A DNA stretch of 26,150 bases from Colimorpha sp045640985 (GCA_045640985.1 JAZUFZ010000036.1:1-26150); one strand, 5' to 3'; shown: positions 1 to 8,837, numbered from the stretch's first letter. A program made the numbers and translations. Notes: generated by a model not told the origin, from the sequence alone.

Positions 1-67
1 AGCTTCCAGCCTGCGAGCGGTCGCTGAGGCTGCTGTCGAAGCGCCACTACCGGAGACTCCACTCTGT

Positions 68-186
68 GGTAACTCCCTTCTATCTTCTTTTTATCTCCAG
101 TTTATCTTTTTTCTATCTCTTATTCTTAGGAAAGGAGATAAAAAGAAGTTAATATGGAGATAAAAAGAAGATAGAAGGGAGTTACC
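68..186 (+). repeat. 119-bp palindromic (MITE-like) element, copy A
   Basis: The element starts with ggtaactccc and ends with gggagttacc. The outermost 31 bases (68-98) are the exact reverse complement of the last 31 (156-186). The interior is polypurine/polypyrimidine, with repeats of ggagataaaaagaag. A second copy lies in opposite orientation at 8719-8837. By hand alignment, the reverse complement of this copy matches it at 114 of 119 positions with no gaps. No coding capacity is seen, and there is no obvious target-site duplication. It resembles a small non-autonomous mobile or dispersed intergenic repeat; the exact family is not recognised. Confidence 0.85.
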
Positions 187-308
187 CTATGCAAATAGCA
201 GTATTACATGCAGAAAGAAATTCTGAAAAAGTAATTCATCCAACAGGTTTCTAAATAGAAAAAAGTAAAAAAAAATGCGCATTTATTAACCATAATAAAA
301 AAAATGTG

Positions 309-316
309 TATATTTG
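309..316 (+). promoter_or_regulatory. Probable topA promoter (-7 box)
   Basis: TATATTTG matches the Bacteroidetes -7 consensus TAnnTTTG. It lies 109 bases before the topA start codon. No clear -33 TTTG is present; only a weak TTTA at 282-285 lies roughly at the right distance. The call rests on the -7 box and its place in a gene-free AT-rich gap. Confidence 0.45.
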
Positions 317-425
317 CAACGTCTCCTTGCACGGCACTTTACGCACAAATAGCTGCAAGACAAAGAAATAGCACAAAAACTAAACAAGTCAATAAATACA
401 TCTATATTTACAAGCTCATCCTAAT

Positions 426-2789
426 ATGACAAAGAATTTAGTAATCGTCGAGTCACCAGCCAAAGCTAAGACCATAGAAAAATTCCTTGGTAAAGACTAC
501 ACCGTAAAGTCAAGCCAGGGTCATGTGCGCGACCTGGCACAGAAAGAAATGTCCATCGACATTGAAAACAACTACGAACCTCAGTACCAGATATCGGAAG
601 ACAAGCACAAAATCGTCACCGAACTCCAGAAAGCTGTAAAGAGTGCAGAAATGGTTTGGCTCGCATCCGATGAGGACCGTGAAGGAGAAGCCATTGCATG
701 GCATCTGCACGAAACCCTCAAACTCAACCCCGCAAACACCAAGCGCATCGTATTCAACGAAATTACCAAAAACGCCATTCTCAACGCCATCGAGAATCCC
801 CGCGATATAGACATGAACCTCGTGGATGCCCAGCAGGCACGCCGTGTTCTCGACCGTCTGGTAGGCTATGAAATCAGTCCAATTCTCTGGACCAAAATCA
901 AACCCGCCCTCAGCGCAGGCCGCGTCCAGAGCGTCGCCGTCCGCCTCATCGTGGAACGTGAAAATGAAATCAAAGCCTTCGAAACCCAGTGCTATTTCAA
1001 GGTGGTAGCCTTCTTCTCAGCCCAGAACAGCGACGGTTCTCCAGTCAAGGAACTCAAGGCAGAACTCTCCAGAAGATTCGCCACCGAAGATGAAGCAAGA
1101 GCCTTCCTTTCCAGCATCAAAGGCGCCAACTTTAAGGTAAAATCCGTTGAAACCAAGCCAGGCAAACGTACACCCGCACCACCTTTCACCACCTCCACCC
1201 TCCAGCAGGAAGCCAGCCGCAAACTCGGATATAGCGTTGCACGAACTATGCAGATTGCACAGCAGCTCTATGAAAGCGGTTACATTACCTACATGCGTAC
1301 CGACAGCGTGAACCTTAGCGAACTCGCCCTCCAGATGGCCAAAGAGGTTATCGACAAGGAATACGGCGAAAAATATGTAAAGGTACGCCACTACCACACC
1401 AAAATCAAGGGAGCACAGGAAGCCCACGAAGCCATCCGCCCCACATACATGCAGAACCTTACCATCAACGCCGATATCGCACAGCGTAAGCTCTATGAAC
1501 TCATCTGGAAACGCGCTATCGCAAGCCAGATGGCTGACGCAGAAATGGAAAAGACCACCATCAGCATCAGCATCGACAACGTTGAGGAGACCTTTGAATG
1601 CCAGGGCGAACAGATTCTTTTCGACGGATTCTTGAAAGTCTATATGGAATCCACAGATGACGAGGAGGAAAACACAGAACAGGGCGACAATCTCCTGCCC
1701 CACCTCACCGAAGGACAGGCCCTGCAGCTCGACCTCTGCGAAGCTTCCCAGCACTACACCCAACATCCTCCGCGCTATACTGAAGCCGGACTCGTAAAGA
1801 AACTCGAAGACCTCGGCATCGGCCGTCCTTCCACCTACGCTCCGACCATCAGTACCATTCTTAAACGCGAATATGTCATCAAGGAAGACCATGAACCTCA
1901 AGTTCTGGAAAGTACCGTCCTTACCCTGAACCACAATAACATTAGGAAATCTACCCGCACCGAAAAGGCTGGCGCCGAAAAGGGCAAACTCGTTCCAACT
2001 GACATTGGAACCGTTGTCAATGACTTCCTTATGAACCACTTCAACAACATCATGGACTACAACTTCACCGCCACCGTGGAGAAGGACTTCGACGAAATCG
2101 CAGCCGGCAACAAGGAATGGCGCACCGTGATAGACCAATTCTATGTGCCTTTCCACCGCAATATACGCCTCACCCAGCAGACCAGCCATCGCACCAGCGG
2201 TTCACGTCTCCTCGGCCAGGAACCCAAATCCGGAAAAAACGTCTATGCCAAAATCGGTCGCTACGGCACACTCATCCAGATCGGCGAAACGAATAACGAG
2301 GAAAAGCCCAAGTTCGCCAGCATGAAACGCGGACAGACCATCGAGACCATTACCCTCGAAGACGCACTCGCGCTGTTTGAACTTCCCAGAACCCTCGGAA
2401 AATTTGAGGACAAAGAGGTCATCATCTCCATCGGAAAGTTCGGCCCGTACGTCCGCCACAACAACAAGTTCTACTCGCTCTCCAAGACCGATGATCCATA
2501 CGACATCGAACTCAAACGCGCTATCGACATCATCATCGTGAAACGTGCCGCCGAAGAAGAGAAGGAAAAACTCAAGGATCATTACCCACATGAAATCGGC
2601 ATACTCGACGGAGACGCTGTAGTTTCCAACATCGGCCGATTCGGACCATACATAACCTACCGTGGCGAGAACTACCGCCTTGAGAAGACCGAAGACCCGC
2701 TCACCATTACCCTTGAACAGGCTTCTGGAATCATCAACAATCCCGCCGCCCGAAAGAGTACCCGCGGTCGCAAGAAGAGTACGAAATAA
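426..2789 (+). CDS. topA: DNA topoisomerase I (type IA)
   Basis: This enzyme relaxes negatively supercoiled DNA by transient single-strand cleavage through a 5'-phosphotyrosyl link. The 787-aa protein opens with a Toprim domain: VIVESPAKA (Glu9) and the acidic triad SDEDREGE at about 81-88. The ALSAGRVQSVAVRLI stretch (about 161-175) and ITYMRTDS (287-294) are hallmarks of the family, and Tyr289 is the expected catalytic residue. The C-terminal third has no cysteine zinc fingers. It carries glycine/aromatic repeats of the GRYG/GKFGPYV/GRFGPYI kind (about 608, 675 and 740) and a basic tail (RKSTRGRKKSTK). This tail type is known from several non-proteobacterial TopA proteins. The start is the first in-frame ATG. 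An intrinsic terminator follows closely, so it is probably monocistronic. Confidence 0.97.
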   Translation: MTKNLVIVESPAKAKTIEKFLGKDYTVKSSQGHVRDLAQKEMSIDIENNYEPQYQISEDKHKIVTELQKAVKSAEMVWLASDEDREGEAIAWHLHETLKLNPANTKRIVFNEITKNAILNAIENPRDIDMNLVDAQQARRVLDRLVGYEISPILWTKIKPALSAGRVQSVAVRLIVERENEIKAFETQCYFKVVAFFSAQNSDGSPVKELKAELSRRFATEDEARAFLSSIKGANFKVKSVETKPGKRTPAPPFTTSTLQQEASRKLGYSVARTMQIAQQLYESGYITYMRTDSVNLSELALQMAKEVIDKEYGEKYVKVRHYHTKIKGAQEAHEAIRPTYMQNLTINADIAQRKLYELIWKRAIASQMADAEMEKTTISISIDNVEETFECQGEQILFDGFLKVYMESTDDEEENTEQGDNLLPHLTEGQALQLDLCEASQHYTQHPPRYTEAGLVKKLEDLGIGRPSTYAPTISTILKREYVIKEDHEPQVLESTVLTLNHNNIRKSTRTEKAGAEKGKLVPTDIGTVVNDFLMNHFNNIMDYNFTATVEKDFDEIAAGNKEWRTVIDQFYVPFHRNIRLTQQTSHRTSGSRLLGQEPKSGKNVYAKIGRYGTLIQIGETNNEEKPKFASMKRGQTIETITLEDALALFELPRTLGKFEDKEVIISIGKFGPYVRHNNKFYSLSKTDDPYDIELKRAIDIIIVKRAAEEEKEKLKDHYPHEIGILDGDAVVSNIGRFGPYITYRGENYRLEKTEDPLTITLEQASGIINNPAARKSTRGRKKSTK

Positions 2790-2805
2790 TTCTTACACAC
2801 ATACC

Positions 2806-2839
2806 AAAACAGCCTACCCCACCCGTAGGCTGTTTTTTT
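2806..2839 (+). terminator. Intrinsic terminator after topA
   Basis: AAAACAGCCTAC (2806-2817) pairs with GTAGGCTGTTTT, and the stem is followed by a run of seven T. It sits 16 bases after the topA stop codon. It ends shortly before the next gene, so it also borders the probable promoter there. Confidence 0.9.
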
Positions 2840-2849
2840 ACTACAACAT

Positions 2850-2857
2850 TATTTTTG
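2850..2857 (+). promoter_or_regulatory. Possible -7 box for the RNA methyltransferase gene
   Basis: TATTTTTG fits TAnnTTTG between the topA terminator and the next ATG. The start codon is only 10 bases downstream, so the transcript would be leaderless or nearly so. No clear -33 TTTG is present. The match could be chance in AT-rich DNA. Confidence 0.3.
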
Positions 2858-2867
2858 ATATCCACTC

Positions 2868-3677
2868 ATGGCGCACATCATAGAAATCAACAACATAGAC
2901 TCCGAAGACATAAAAATCTATAGTCGGCTGACCGAGACACAACTGCGCAACAGACTGGACCCACAAATGGGCATTTTCATAGCCGAAAGTCCCAAAGTCA
3001 TCCGCGTAGCCATTGAAAACGGCTGCCAGCCACTGTCCTTTCTGATGGAGCGCCGCCATATCGACGGTCAGGCCAAAGACCTCATCGCGCAATACCCAGA
3101 CCTTGACATCTATACCGGCGAACGGGAAATTCTCGCCCGAATAACGGGTTTTGAACTTACCCGAGGCATACTGTGCGCCATGAGGCGTCCCACGCCCGCT
3201 GATCCCGCAGAAATATGCCGGAATTGCCGCCGTATTGCCGTACTGGACGGAGTGGTAAACGCCGAAAACACGGGGGCCATCTTCCGTGCCGCCGCCTCAC
3301 TTGGAATGGATGCGCTGCTGATTAACCGCAATTGCTGCGACCCGCTCAACCGTCGTTCCGTACGCGTCAGCATGGGAACCGTATTCCAGATTCCCTGGGC
3401 TTATCTCCAGCCGGACGAAGGGCTAATTCCGCAACTGGAATCTCTCGGATTTGCCACCGCCGCCATGGCGTTAAGCGACAAGGCCATAAGCATCGCCGAC
3501 CCGCGGCTGAAACAGGAGGATCGTCTCTCCATTATCCTCGGTACCGAAGGTGACGGCCTTCCGCAGGAAATTATCGGAAACGCCCGCTATGTGGTCAAGA
3601 TTCCAATGCAGAACCATGTGGATTCGCTCAATGTGGCGGCCGCTGCTGCCGTGGCTTTCTGGGAAGTTCTCCGGTAG
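2868..3677 (+). CDS. TrmH/SpoU-family (SPOUT) RNA 2'-O-methyltransferase
   Basis: Likely an S-adenosylmethionine-dependent methyltransferase that adds a 2'-O-methyl group to rRNA or tRNA ribose. The 269-aa protein shows all three family motifs in order. Motif 1 is at about 127-143 (DGVVNAENTGAIFRAA, with the Asn and Arg typical of the family). Motif 2 is ILGTEGDGLP (223-232). Motif 3 is at about 244-258 (IPMQNHVDSLNVAAA), which forms the trefoil-knot cofactor site. The N-terminal 110 residues contain FIAESPKVIRVAIENG, like the substrate-binding domain in front of many SpoU enzymes. The target base cannot be told from sequence, so no symbol is given. The gene stands alone between a terminator and a repeat-rich gap. 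Confidence 0.9.
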   Translation: MAHIIEINNIDSEDIKIYSRLTETQLRNRLDPQMGIFIAESPKVIRVAIENGCQPLSFLMERRHIDGQAKDLIAQYPDLDIYTGEREILARITGFELTRGILCAMRRPTPADPAEICRNCRRIAVLDGVVNAENTGAIFRAAASLGMDALLINRNCCDPLNRRSVRVSMGTVFQIPWAYLQPDEGLIPQLESLGFATAAMALSDKAISIADPRLKQEDRLSIILGTEGDGLPQEIIGNARYVVKIPMQNHVDSLNVAAAAAVAFWEVLR

Positions 3678-3760
3678 TATCAGAAGCGTTACCAAAATAC
3701 GTCAGGAGACAGACTGCTGATTCCGCCGTGCTGACTCCGAGGAAAAGCCGTATATCGGCC

Positions 3761-3823
3761 GTTACTCCGCCGTGCTACACACGGCCCCACCAGGGAGATA
3801 CCAGAGAGATACCACGGAGTTAC
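3761..3823 (+). repeat. Small interspersed repeat element, copy C
   Basis: The left edge gttactccg and right edge cggagttac are inverted repeats with one mismatch. The interior contains gagataccagagagatacca (3795-3814), which recurs exactly at 24965-24984. The right end (ggagata ... ggagttac ... atgcaaa) has the same plan as the right end of the 119-bp element at 68-186 and the bases after it. It may be a diverged or shortened relative of that element. Confidence 0.5.
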
Positions 3824-4139
3824 ATGCAAAAAATAGCCAGAACGATGAGCGGATTCCGTTCCGGTGTATCACTCGGCGTGAACCGGAAAAACCTTCATTC
3901 GGAGAAAACTTATATTGTTTCATGAAAAGCAGCCCAAATCGCTACCCGAAACATCGTTTTCCGAGGAATACTGAAAGAAGAACCGTAACATAATACAGAA
4001 GGAAACCACAAAGAATATCAAGGGACAACGATTTGATTTTCACAATATAATGATGAGGACTTTTCCCCTCCGGAACGGCGGTAGATAAATTTGTTGATAA
4101 ATTATTGGAAACAGAAGGCGTGGATTGAAAAAAAAGTCG

Positions 4140-4147
4140 TATCTTTG
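4140..4147 (+). promoter_or_regulatory. Probable promoter of the plsC-like/purL unit (-7 box)
   Basis: TATCTTTG is an exact TAnnTTTG match. It lies 37 bases before the acyltransferase ATG at the end of a long non-coding gap. A canonical -33 TTTG at 19-21 bases is not seen. Because purL starts only 12 bases after the first gene, this promoter probably serves both. Confidence 0.5.
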
Positions 4148-4184
4148 CAGTTTGAATATATACGGTACTTCTTAATATAAATAT

Positions 4185-4817
4185 ATGGGAACGACAAAAA
4201 AACTCTGGATAAAGATAGTGGAGCTCTTCGGGTGGAAATTCGACATACCCGAAAGGAGTACCCGTCCGGAACTGGAACATTGTGTGCTGATAATGGCGCC
4301 CCATACAAGCATACTGGATTTCTTTGTGGGAGCGGCATGCGTGTGGAAACTGGAGGTGAACAGCAGAATATTCATGAAGAAGGAATTCTTCAACTGGTTC
4401 ACGAAGCCTTTTCTGAACCATTTCGGAGTGGTCCCAGTGGACCGCGGTAATAAAAAGAACCATCTGACGGAATATGCTGTGGATCTCTTCAGAAAGAACG
4501 AAAATTTCTCGCTGGTGATTACCCCGGAAGGAACCCGGAAATATGTGCGCAAATGGAAACGCGGTTTCTATGAGATAGCCATTCAGGCGGAGGTGCCGGT
4601 GGTGATGACCTACGTGGATTTCAAGAAAAAGACCATGGGAATAGGTCCGACGTTCCATCCTACGGGAGATTTCAATGCCGACATGATAGAGATGATGACA
4701 TTCTACAAGGATATTACGCCCCGCCATCCGGAAAAGTTCTGCACCAGCACCCAGGCCTATGAAAACCGTAGCGCGCGCACCGCTGCAGCGGATACAAATC
4801 AAGAAACAAAAAAATAA
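4185..4817 (+). CDS. 1-acyl-sn-glycerol-3-phosphate acyltransferase family protein (PlsC-like)
   Basis: Predicted membrane-associated acyltransferase that would transfer an acyl chain to lysophosphatidic acid or a related lysolipid. The 210-aa protein carries the HX4D motif in HTSILD (His40, Asp45) and the PEGTR motif (114-118), which positions phosphate. GVVPVDRG (81-88) fits the block between them. The hydrophobic stretches are short, so it is probably a peripheral membrane protein. The C-terminal tail (about 180-210) is polar and looks unstructured. The gene lies 12 bases upstream of purL and is probably co-transcribed with it, although no functional link is obvious. The substrate is not certain: Bacteroidales genomes usually hold several such proteins, some acting on ornithine or serine lipids. 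Confidence 0.87.
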   Translation: MGTTKKLWIKIVELFGWKFDIPERSTRPELEHCVLIMAPHTSILDFFVGAACVWKLEVNSRIFMKKEFFNWFTKPFLNHFGVVPVDRGNKKNHLTEYAVDLFRKNENFSLVITPEGTRKYVRKWKRGFYEIAIQAEVPVVMTYVDFKKKTMGIGPTFHPTGDFNADMIEMMTFYKDITPRHPEKFCTSTQAYENRSARTAAADTNQETKK

Positions 4818-4829
4818 AAATATACAGAC

Positions 4830-7800
4830 ATGGTAAAACGAATCTATGTTGAAAAAAAGGCAGCCTACGCCGTAAAGGCTAAGGAACTGCAGGAGGAGAT
4901 GAAAAACTATCTTGGGATTTCGTCCCCTAAGGTAAGAGTACTTATCAGATATGATATAGAGAATATAAACGAGGAAACCTACCGTATGGCACTGGGAACA
5001 GTGTTTTCGGAGCCGCCGGTGGATGACGTGTATGAGGAGACCTTTCCTTCCAATGGGAAGGACTTTATCTTCACGACCGAATACCTTCCCGGGCAGTTCG
5101 ACCAGAGAGCCGACAGTGCCGCTCAATGTCTGAAACTGCTCAATGACACGGAAGAACCCGTGATAAGAACCGCTACGACTTACATCATCAGCGGTGAACT
5201 CACCAAGGAGCAGCAGCAGTCTGTGATAAAGCACTGTGTGAATCCGGTGGACAGCCGCATAGCCTCCGAAGAGAAGCCCGAAACTCTCGCTGACACATTC
5301 GAAGAACCTTCGGATGTAGCCGTCATCGAACGATTCATAGAAATGCAGGAGGAGGAACTCGCAGCACAATACAACGCTCTGGGCCTTGCCATGACGCTCG
5401 CCGACTTCCGCCACATACAGAACTATTTCAAGACCGAGGAAAAACGAAATCCGACCCTGACCGAAATCCGAGTACTGGATACCTACTGGAGCGACCACTG
5501 CCGCCATACGACTTTCGCTACCGAACTGAAGAACATTCAGTTTGACGAGGGCTATTACAAACCCCTGATAGAAGGCGCCTTCAAACAATATCTGGAAGAC
5601 CGCGCTAACCAGTACAAGGGCCGTACGGACAAATATATCTGTCTGATGGATATGGGCACGCTGGCAGGCAAGCGCCTGAGAAAGGCAGGTCTGCTGGACG
5701 ACCAGGAAGTGAGCGATGAAATCAACGCCTGCTCCATTGTGGTGCCCGTAACGATAGACGGAAAAGAAGAGGAATGGCTGGTAAACTTCAAGAACGAAAC
5801 CCATAACCACCCGACCGAAATTGAACCTTTCGGCGGCGCAGCCACCTGTCTGGGCGGATGTATCCGCGACCCGCTCAGCGGCAGAACCTATGTATATCAG
5901 GCCATGCGCGTGACCGGCGCAGCTGACCCGACCCGTCCGCTGGACGAAACCCTCCAGGGAAAACTTCCCCAGCGAAAGATCGTGACCACGGCAGCCCACG
6001 GCTACAGCAGCTACGGAAACCAGATAGGTCTCGCCACAGGACTGGTGAATGAGGTATATCACCCCAATTATGTGGCGAAACGTATGGAAATCGGAGCCGT
6101 AATTGCGGCAGCTCCCCGCCGTCAGGTAAAACGCCTGACCAGTGATCCGGGCGACATCATCATACTTCTCGGCGGCAGAACGGGCCGTGACGGATGCGGC
6201 GGCGCAACAGGCGCATCCAAAGCCCACAACACCCAGAGCCTCACCACCTGCGGAGCCGAGGTTCAGAAGGGCAACGCCCCGACCGAAAGAAAGATACAGC
6301 GCCTCTTCCGCAGAGAAGAAGTCTCCTCACTCATCAAGAAATGCAACGACTTCGGCGCAGGCGGCGTAAGTGTGGCCATCGGAGAACTTGCCGACGGACT
6401 CAACATCAACCTCGACCGCGTTCCCAAGAAATATGCAGGCCTTGACGGAACGGAACTCGCCATCAGCGAAAGCCAGGAACGTATGGCCATTGTAGTAAGC
6501 CCCGGAGACGTGGACCAGATGCTCAGATATGCCGATGAAGAAAACCTTGAAGCCGTAGTGGTGGCCACCGTCACGGAAGAGCCCCGCATGGTTATCACCT
6601 GGCGTGGCAAAGAGGTGGTAAACCTCAGCCGTCGCTTTATCGACACCAATGGCGCTCATCAGGAGACCAGCGTCTCCATCAAGATGCCTCAACACTGCGA
6701 GGCCCCGACCCCAAAAGAAACCGATGTAAAAAAACTCTGGACAAGTACGCTGTCCGACCTTAACGTGTGCTCGCAGAAAGGTCTGGTGGAGATGTTCGAC
6801 AGCAGTATAGGCGCAGGAAGCGTAGTAATGCCCTACGGCGGCCGTACCCAGATGACTCCTACCCAGTCCATGATAGGAAAACTGCCCCTCCTCACCGGGA
6901 AATGCGATACCGTTACTATCATGAGTTACGGTATGGACCCCTATATGCTGAGCTGGAGTCCATTCCACGGTTCCGTATATGCAGTCGTGAACTCCGTAGC
7001 CAAGATAGCAGCAGCCGGCGGCGATGTATCAAGAATACGCCTTACATTCCAGGAATATTTCAAACGCCTCGGAAACGACCCCTACCGATGGGGCGAACCC
7101 ATGAGTGCCCTGCTGGGAGCCTATAACGCCCAGATGGGGCTCAAGCTCGCGGCTATCGGTGGCAAGGACTCAATGAGCGGAACGTTCAACGATATTGATG
7201 TTCCCCCGACACTCTGCAGTTTCGCCGTGTGCGTAAGCGACCTGCAGCATGTGGTTACTCCGGAGCTTAAGAAAGCAGGCAACAAACTGGTGCTCCTGAC
7301 TACAAACCAGAAGCCTTACTGCATGCCCGACTACGACGACGTGATGCTGCAATACAAGAACCTCCGCAAGGCTATTGAGGCCGGACAGGTGAAATCGACA
7401 TACGTTGTGGGATTCGGCGGATTGATTGAGGCAGTCAGCAAGATGGCTTTCGGAAACCGTCTCGGCGTAAGACTCAACAATGTAACCCTCGACGACCTTA
7501 CCGGGAAATACTACAGTCACATAGTGGTAGAAGTTGAATCCACCGACAACCTTCCGTTCCGCTTCAAGGAAATCGGCGTAGTAACTGAAGAAGAATGCTT
7601 TGAATACAACGGCGTAAAAATCTCAATGGATGAAGCCCTTGAGGCATGGACCGCCCGTCTTGAAAACGTATTTCCTACCCGAAGTGCCCACACCTCAACC
7701 GAAGCCGTACGCAACGAACTCTACAAGGTCGACAGCGTATATATCTGCAAACAGAAGACCGCAAAACCGAAAGTTTTCATACCCGTATTCCCCGGAACCA

Positions 7801-8561
7801 ACTGCGAATATGATTCTGCCCGCGCCTTCCTGCACGCCGGCGCAGAAGTGGAGACCATCGTATTCCGTAACCAGAACGGCCAGCAAATCCGCGAAAGCGT
7901 TGAAGCCTATACAAACGCCATCCGCAACAGTCAGATTGTGATGATACCCGGCGGCTTCTCGGCAGGCGACGAACCGGAAGGAAGCGCCAAATTCATCACC
8001 AGCGTCTTCCGCAATCCGAAGATCAGCGCCGAGGTAATGAACCTCATCCAGAAACGCGACGGTCTTATGATAGGTATCTGCAACGGTTTCCAGGCACTTG
8101 TAAAACTCGGACTCGTTCCCTACGGCGAAATCCGCCAGCAGGGCCCCGACTCCCCTACCCTTACAATGAATACAATCGGTCGTCATCAGAGCAAGATGGC
8201 CTACACCAGAGTGGTAAGCAACAAGTCCCCGTGGCTCCAGAAAGCTCAACTCGGTGGCACATACGTCGTGCCAATCTCCCATGGCGAAGGCCGCTTTGTT
8301 GCCCCGCAGGAATGGATTGACCGCCTCTTCAAGAACGGTCAGGTAGCAACCCAATATGTAAATCTTGAAGGTATTCCGACCATGGACGAGGATTACAATA
8401 TGAACGGAAGCTTTATGGCTATCGAGGGTATTACCAGTCCAGACGGCCGCATCCTTGGAAAGATGGCGCACAGCGAGCGTCGCAGCAACGGTTCAGCCAT
8501 AAATATCTATGGCGACCAAGACCAGTTGATTTTCGAGAGTGGCGTGGAATATTTCAAATAA
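4830..8561 (+). CDS. purL: Phosphoribosylformylglycinamidine synthase, single-chain
   Basis: Catalyses the ATP- and glutamine-dependent conversion of FGAR to FGAM, the fourth step of de novo purine synthesis, in the cytoplasm. The 1243-aa length matches the large fused PurL type (PurS-like N-terminus, tandem AIRS-type synthase halves, C-terminal class I glutaminase). Visible marks are LDTYWSDHCRHTTF (about 216-229), FKNETHNHPTEIEPFGGAAT (about 322-341) and the synthetase signature GGKDSMSGTF in the second half. The glutaminase has PGTNCEYDSARAF, the nucleophile in GICNGFQ (Cys1084) and the His/Glu pair in MAHSER (His1214, Glu1216). All key residues are present. An intrinsic terminator follows 16 bases after the stop. 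No purine riboswitch is apparent upstream. Confidence 0.98.
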   Translation: MVKRIYVEKKAAYAVKAKELQEEMKNYLGISSPKVRVLIRYDIENINEETYRMALGTVFSEPPVDDVYEETFPSNGKDFIFTTEYLPGQFDQRADSAAQCLKLLNDTEEPVIRTATTYIISGELTKEQQQSVIKHCVNPVDSRIASEEKPETLADTFEEPSDVAVIERFIEMQEEELAAQYNALGLAMTLADFRHIQNYFKTEEKRNPTLTEIRVLDTYWSDHCRHTTFATELKNIQFDEGYYKPLIEGAFKQYLEDRANQYKGRTDKYICLMDMGTLAGKRLRKAGLLDDQEVSDEINACSIVVPVTIDGKEEEWLVNFKNETHNHPTEIEPFGGAATCLGGCIRDPLSGRTYVYQAMRVTGAADPTRPLDETLQGKLPQRKIVTTAAHGYSSYGNQIGLATGLVNEVYHPNYVAKRMEIGAVIAAAPRRQVKRLTSDPGDIIILLGGRTGRDGCGGATGASKAHNTQSLTTCGAEVQKGNAPTERKIQRLFRREEVSSLIKKCNDFGAGGVSVAIGELADGLNINLDRVPKKYAGLDGTELAISESQERMAIVVSPGDVDQMLRYADEENLEAVVVATVTEEPRMVITWRGKEVVNLSRRFIDTNGAHQETSVSIKMPQHCEAPTPKETDVKKLWTSTLSDLNVCSQKGLVEMFDSSIGAGSVVMPYGGRTQMTPTQSMIGKLPLLTGKCDTVTIMSYGMDPYMLSWSPFHGSVYAVVNSVAKIAAAGGDVSRIRLTFQEYFKRLGNDPYRWGEPMSALLGAYNAQMGLKLAAIGGKDSMSGTFNDIDVPPTLCSFAVCVSDLQHVVTPELKKAGNKLVLLTTNQKPYCMPDYDDVMLQYKNLRKAIEAGQVKSTYVVGFGGLIEAVSKMAFGNRLGVRLNNVTLDDLTGKYYSHIVVEVESTDNLPFRFKEIGVVTEEECFEYNGVKISMDEALEAWTARLENVFPTRSAHTSTEAVRNELYKVDSVYICKQKTAKPKVFIPVFPGTNCEYDSARAFLHAGAEVETIVFRNQNGQQIRESVEAYTNAIRNSQIVMIPGGFSAGDEPEGSAKFITSVFRNPKISAEVMNLIQKRDGLMIGICNGFQALVKLGLVPYGEIRQQGPDSPTLTMNTIGRHQSKMAYTRVVSNKSPWLQKAQLGGTYVVPISHGEGRFVAPQEWIDRLFKNGQVATQYVNLEGIPTMDEDYNMNGSFMAIEGITSPDGRILGKMAHSERRSNGSAINIYGDQDQLIFESGVEYFK

Positions 8562-8577
8562 TACCAACACGAACCTC

Positions 8578-8615
8578 AAAAAGAGGGCATCCTTCTGGAG
8601 CCCTCTTTTTTTTTG
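8578..8615 (+). terminator. Intrinsic terminator after purL
   Basis: aaaaagagggc (8578-8588) pairs perfectly over 11 bases with gccctcttttt (8600-8610), followed by more T. The loop is 11 bases. This ends the plsC-like/purL transcript. Confidence 0.92.
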
Positions 8616-8718
8616 TTTTTCATAAAAATGCGTATATCATAGTCCTGATTGTCATACACACCTTCCTTTCTTTTCAAAAGTCGTTTTCTTAGGTCTTGTT
8701 TCTCAGGCTTTTCACTGG

Positions 8719-8837
8719 GGTAACTCCCTTCTATCTTCTTTTTATCTCCATATTAACTTCTTTTTATCTCCTTTCCTTAGAATAAGAGATAGAAAAAAGA
8801 TAAAAAGAAGATAAAAAAAAGATAGAAGGGAGTTACC
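8719..8837 (-). repeat. 119-bp palindromic (MITE-like) element, copy B (inverted)
   Basis: Same length as the element at 68-186 and in reverse orientation. Hand alignment to that copy's reverse complement gives five mismatches and no gaps: one in the cctaag/ccttag core and four clustered at the right side. Its own terminal arms pair with two mismatches over 31 bases, against a perfect match in copy A. The mismatches in both alignments cluster in this copy's right arm, so this copy appears the more decayed. No coding capacity. Confidence 0.85.

Larger units (their letters stand above)
1..425. other. Intergenic region upstream of topA; no gene seen
   Basis: No convincing gene is seen here. The first about 67 bases are GC-rich and can form an imperfect fold, with gcttc/agcct near the start and aggct/gaagc near base 40. 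A 119-bp palindromic repeat element follows at 68-186. From about 190 the DNA is AT-rich and carries the probable topA promoter. A 21-codon open frame (189-254) starts right at the element's edge but has no support as a gene. Confidence 0.6.
3678..4184. other. Repeat-rich intergenic region; no gene seen
   Basis: Short open frames here look like chance frames, with no recognisable protein. The left half is GC-rich and holds short repeated pieces (gccgtgctgactccg and gttactccgccgtgct) and a small repeat element at 3761-3823. The right half becomes AT-rich towards the plsC-like promoter. No terminator with a T-run is visible after the upstream gene. Confidence 0.6.

Noticed and set aside
189..254. 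21-codon frame (MQIAVLHAERN...) next to the left repeat element
   Set aside because: Too short, and it starts at the edge of a repeat. No family is recognised and no coupling to topA is apparent.
1017..2189. 390-codon open frame on the - strand inside topA
   Set aside because: It lies wholly within a confident topA on the other strand. Its translation is rich in Val, Gly, Phe and Asp with no motif, as expected for the antisense of a biased gene.
3942..6227. 761-codon open frame on the - strand across the plsC-like gene and the start of purL
   Set aside because: The + strand genes here carry complete family motifs. The antisense frame has a compositionally odd, cysteine- and histidine-rich translation without any domain, and runs through a promoter and an intergenic gap.
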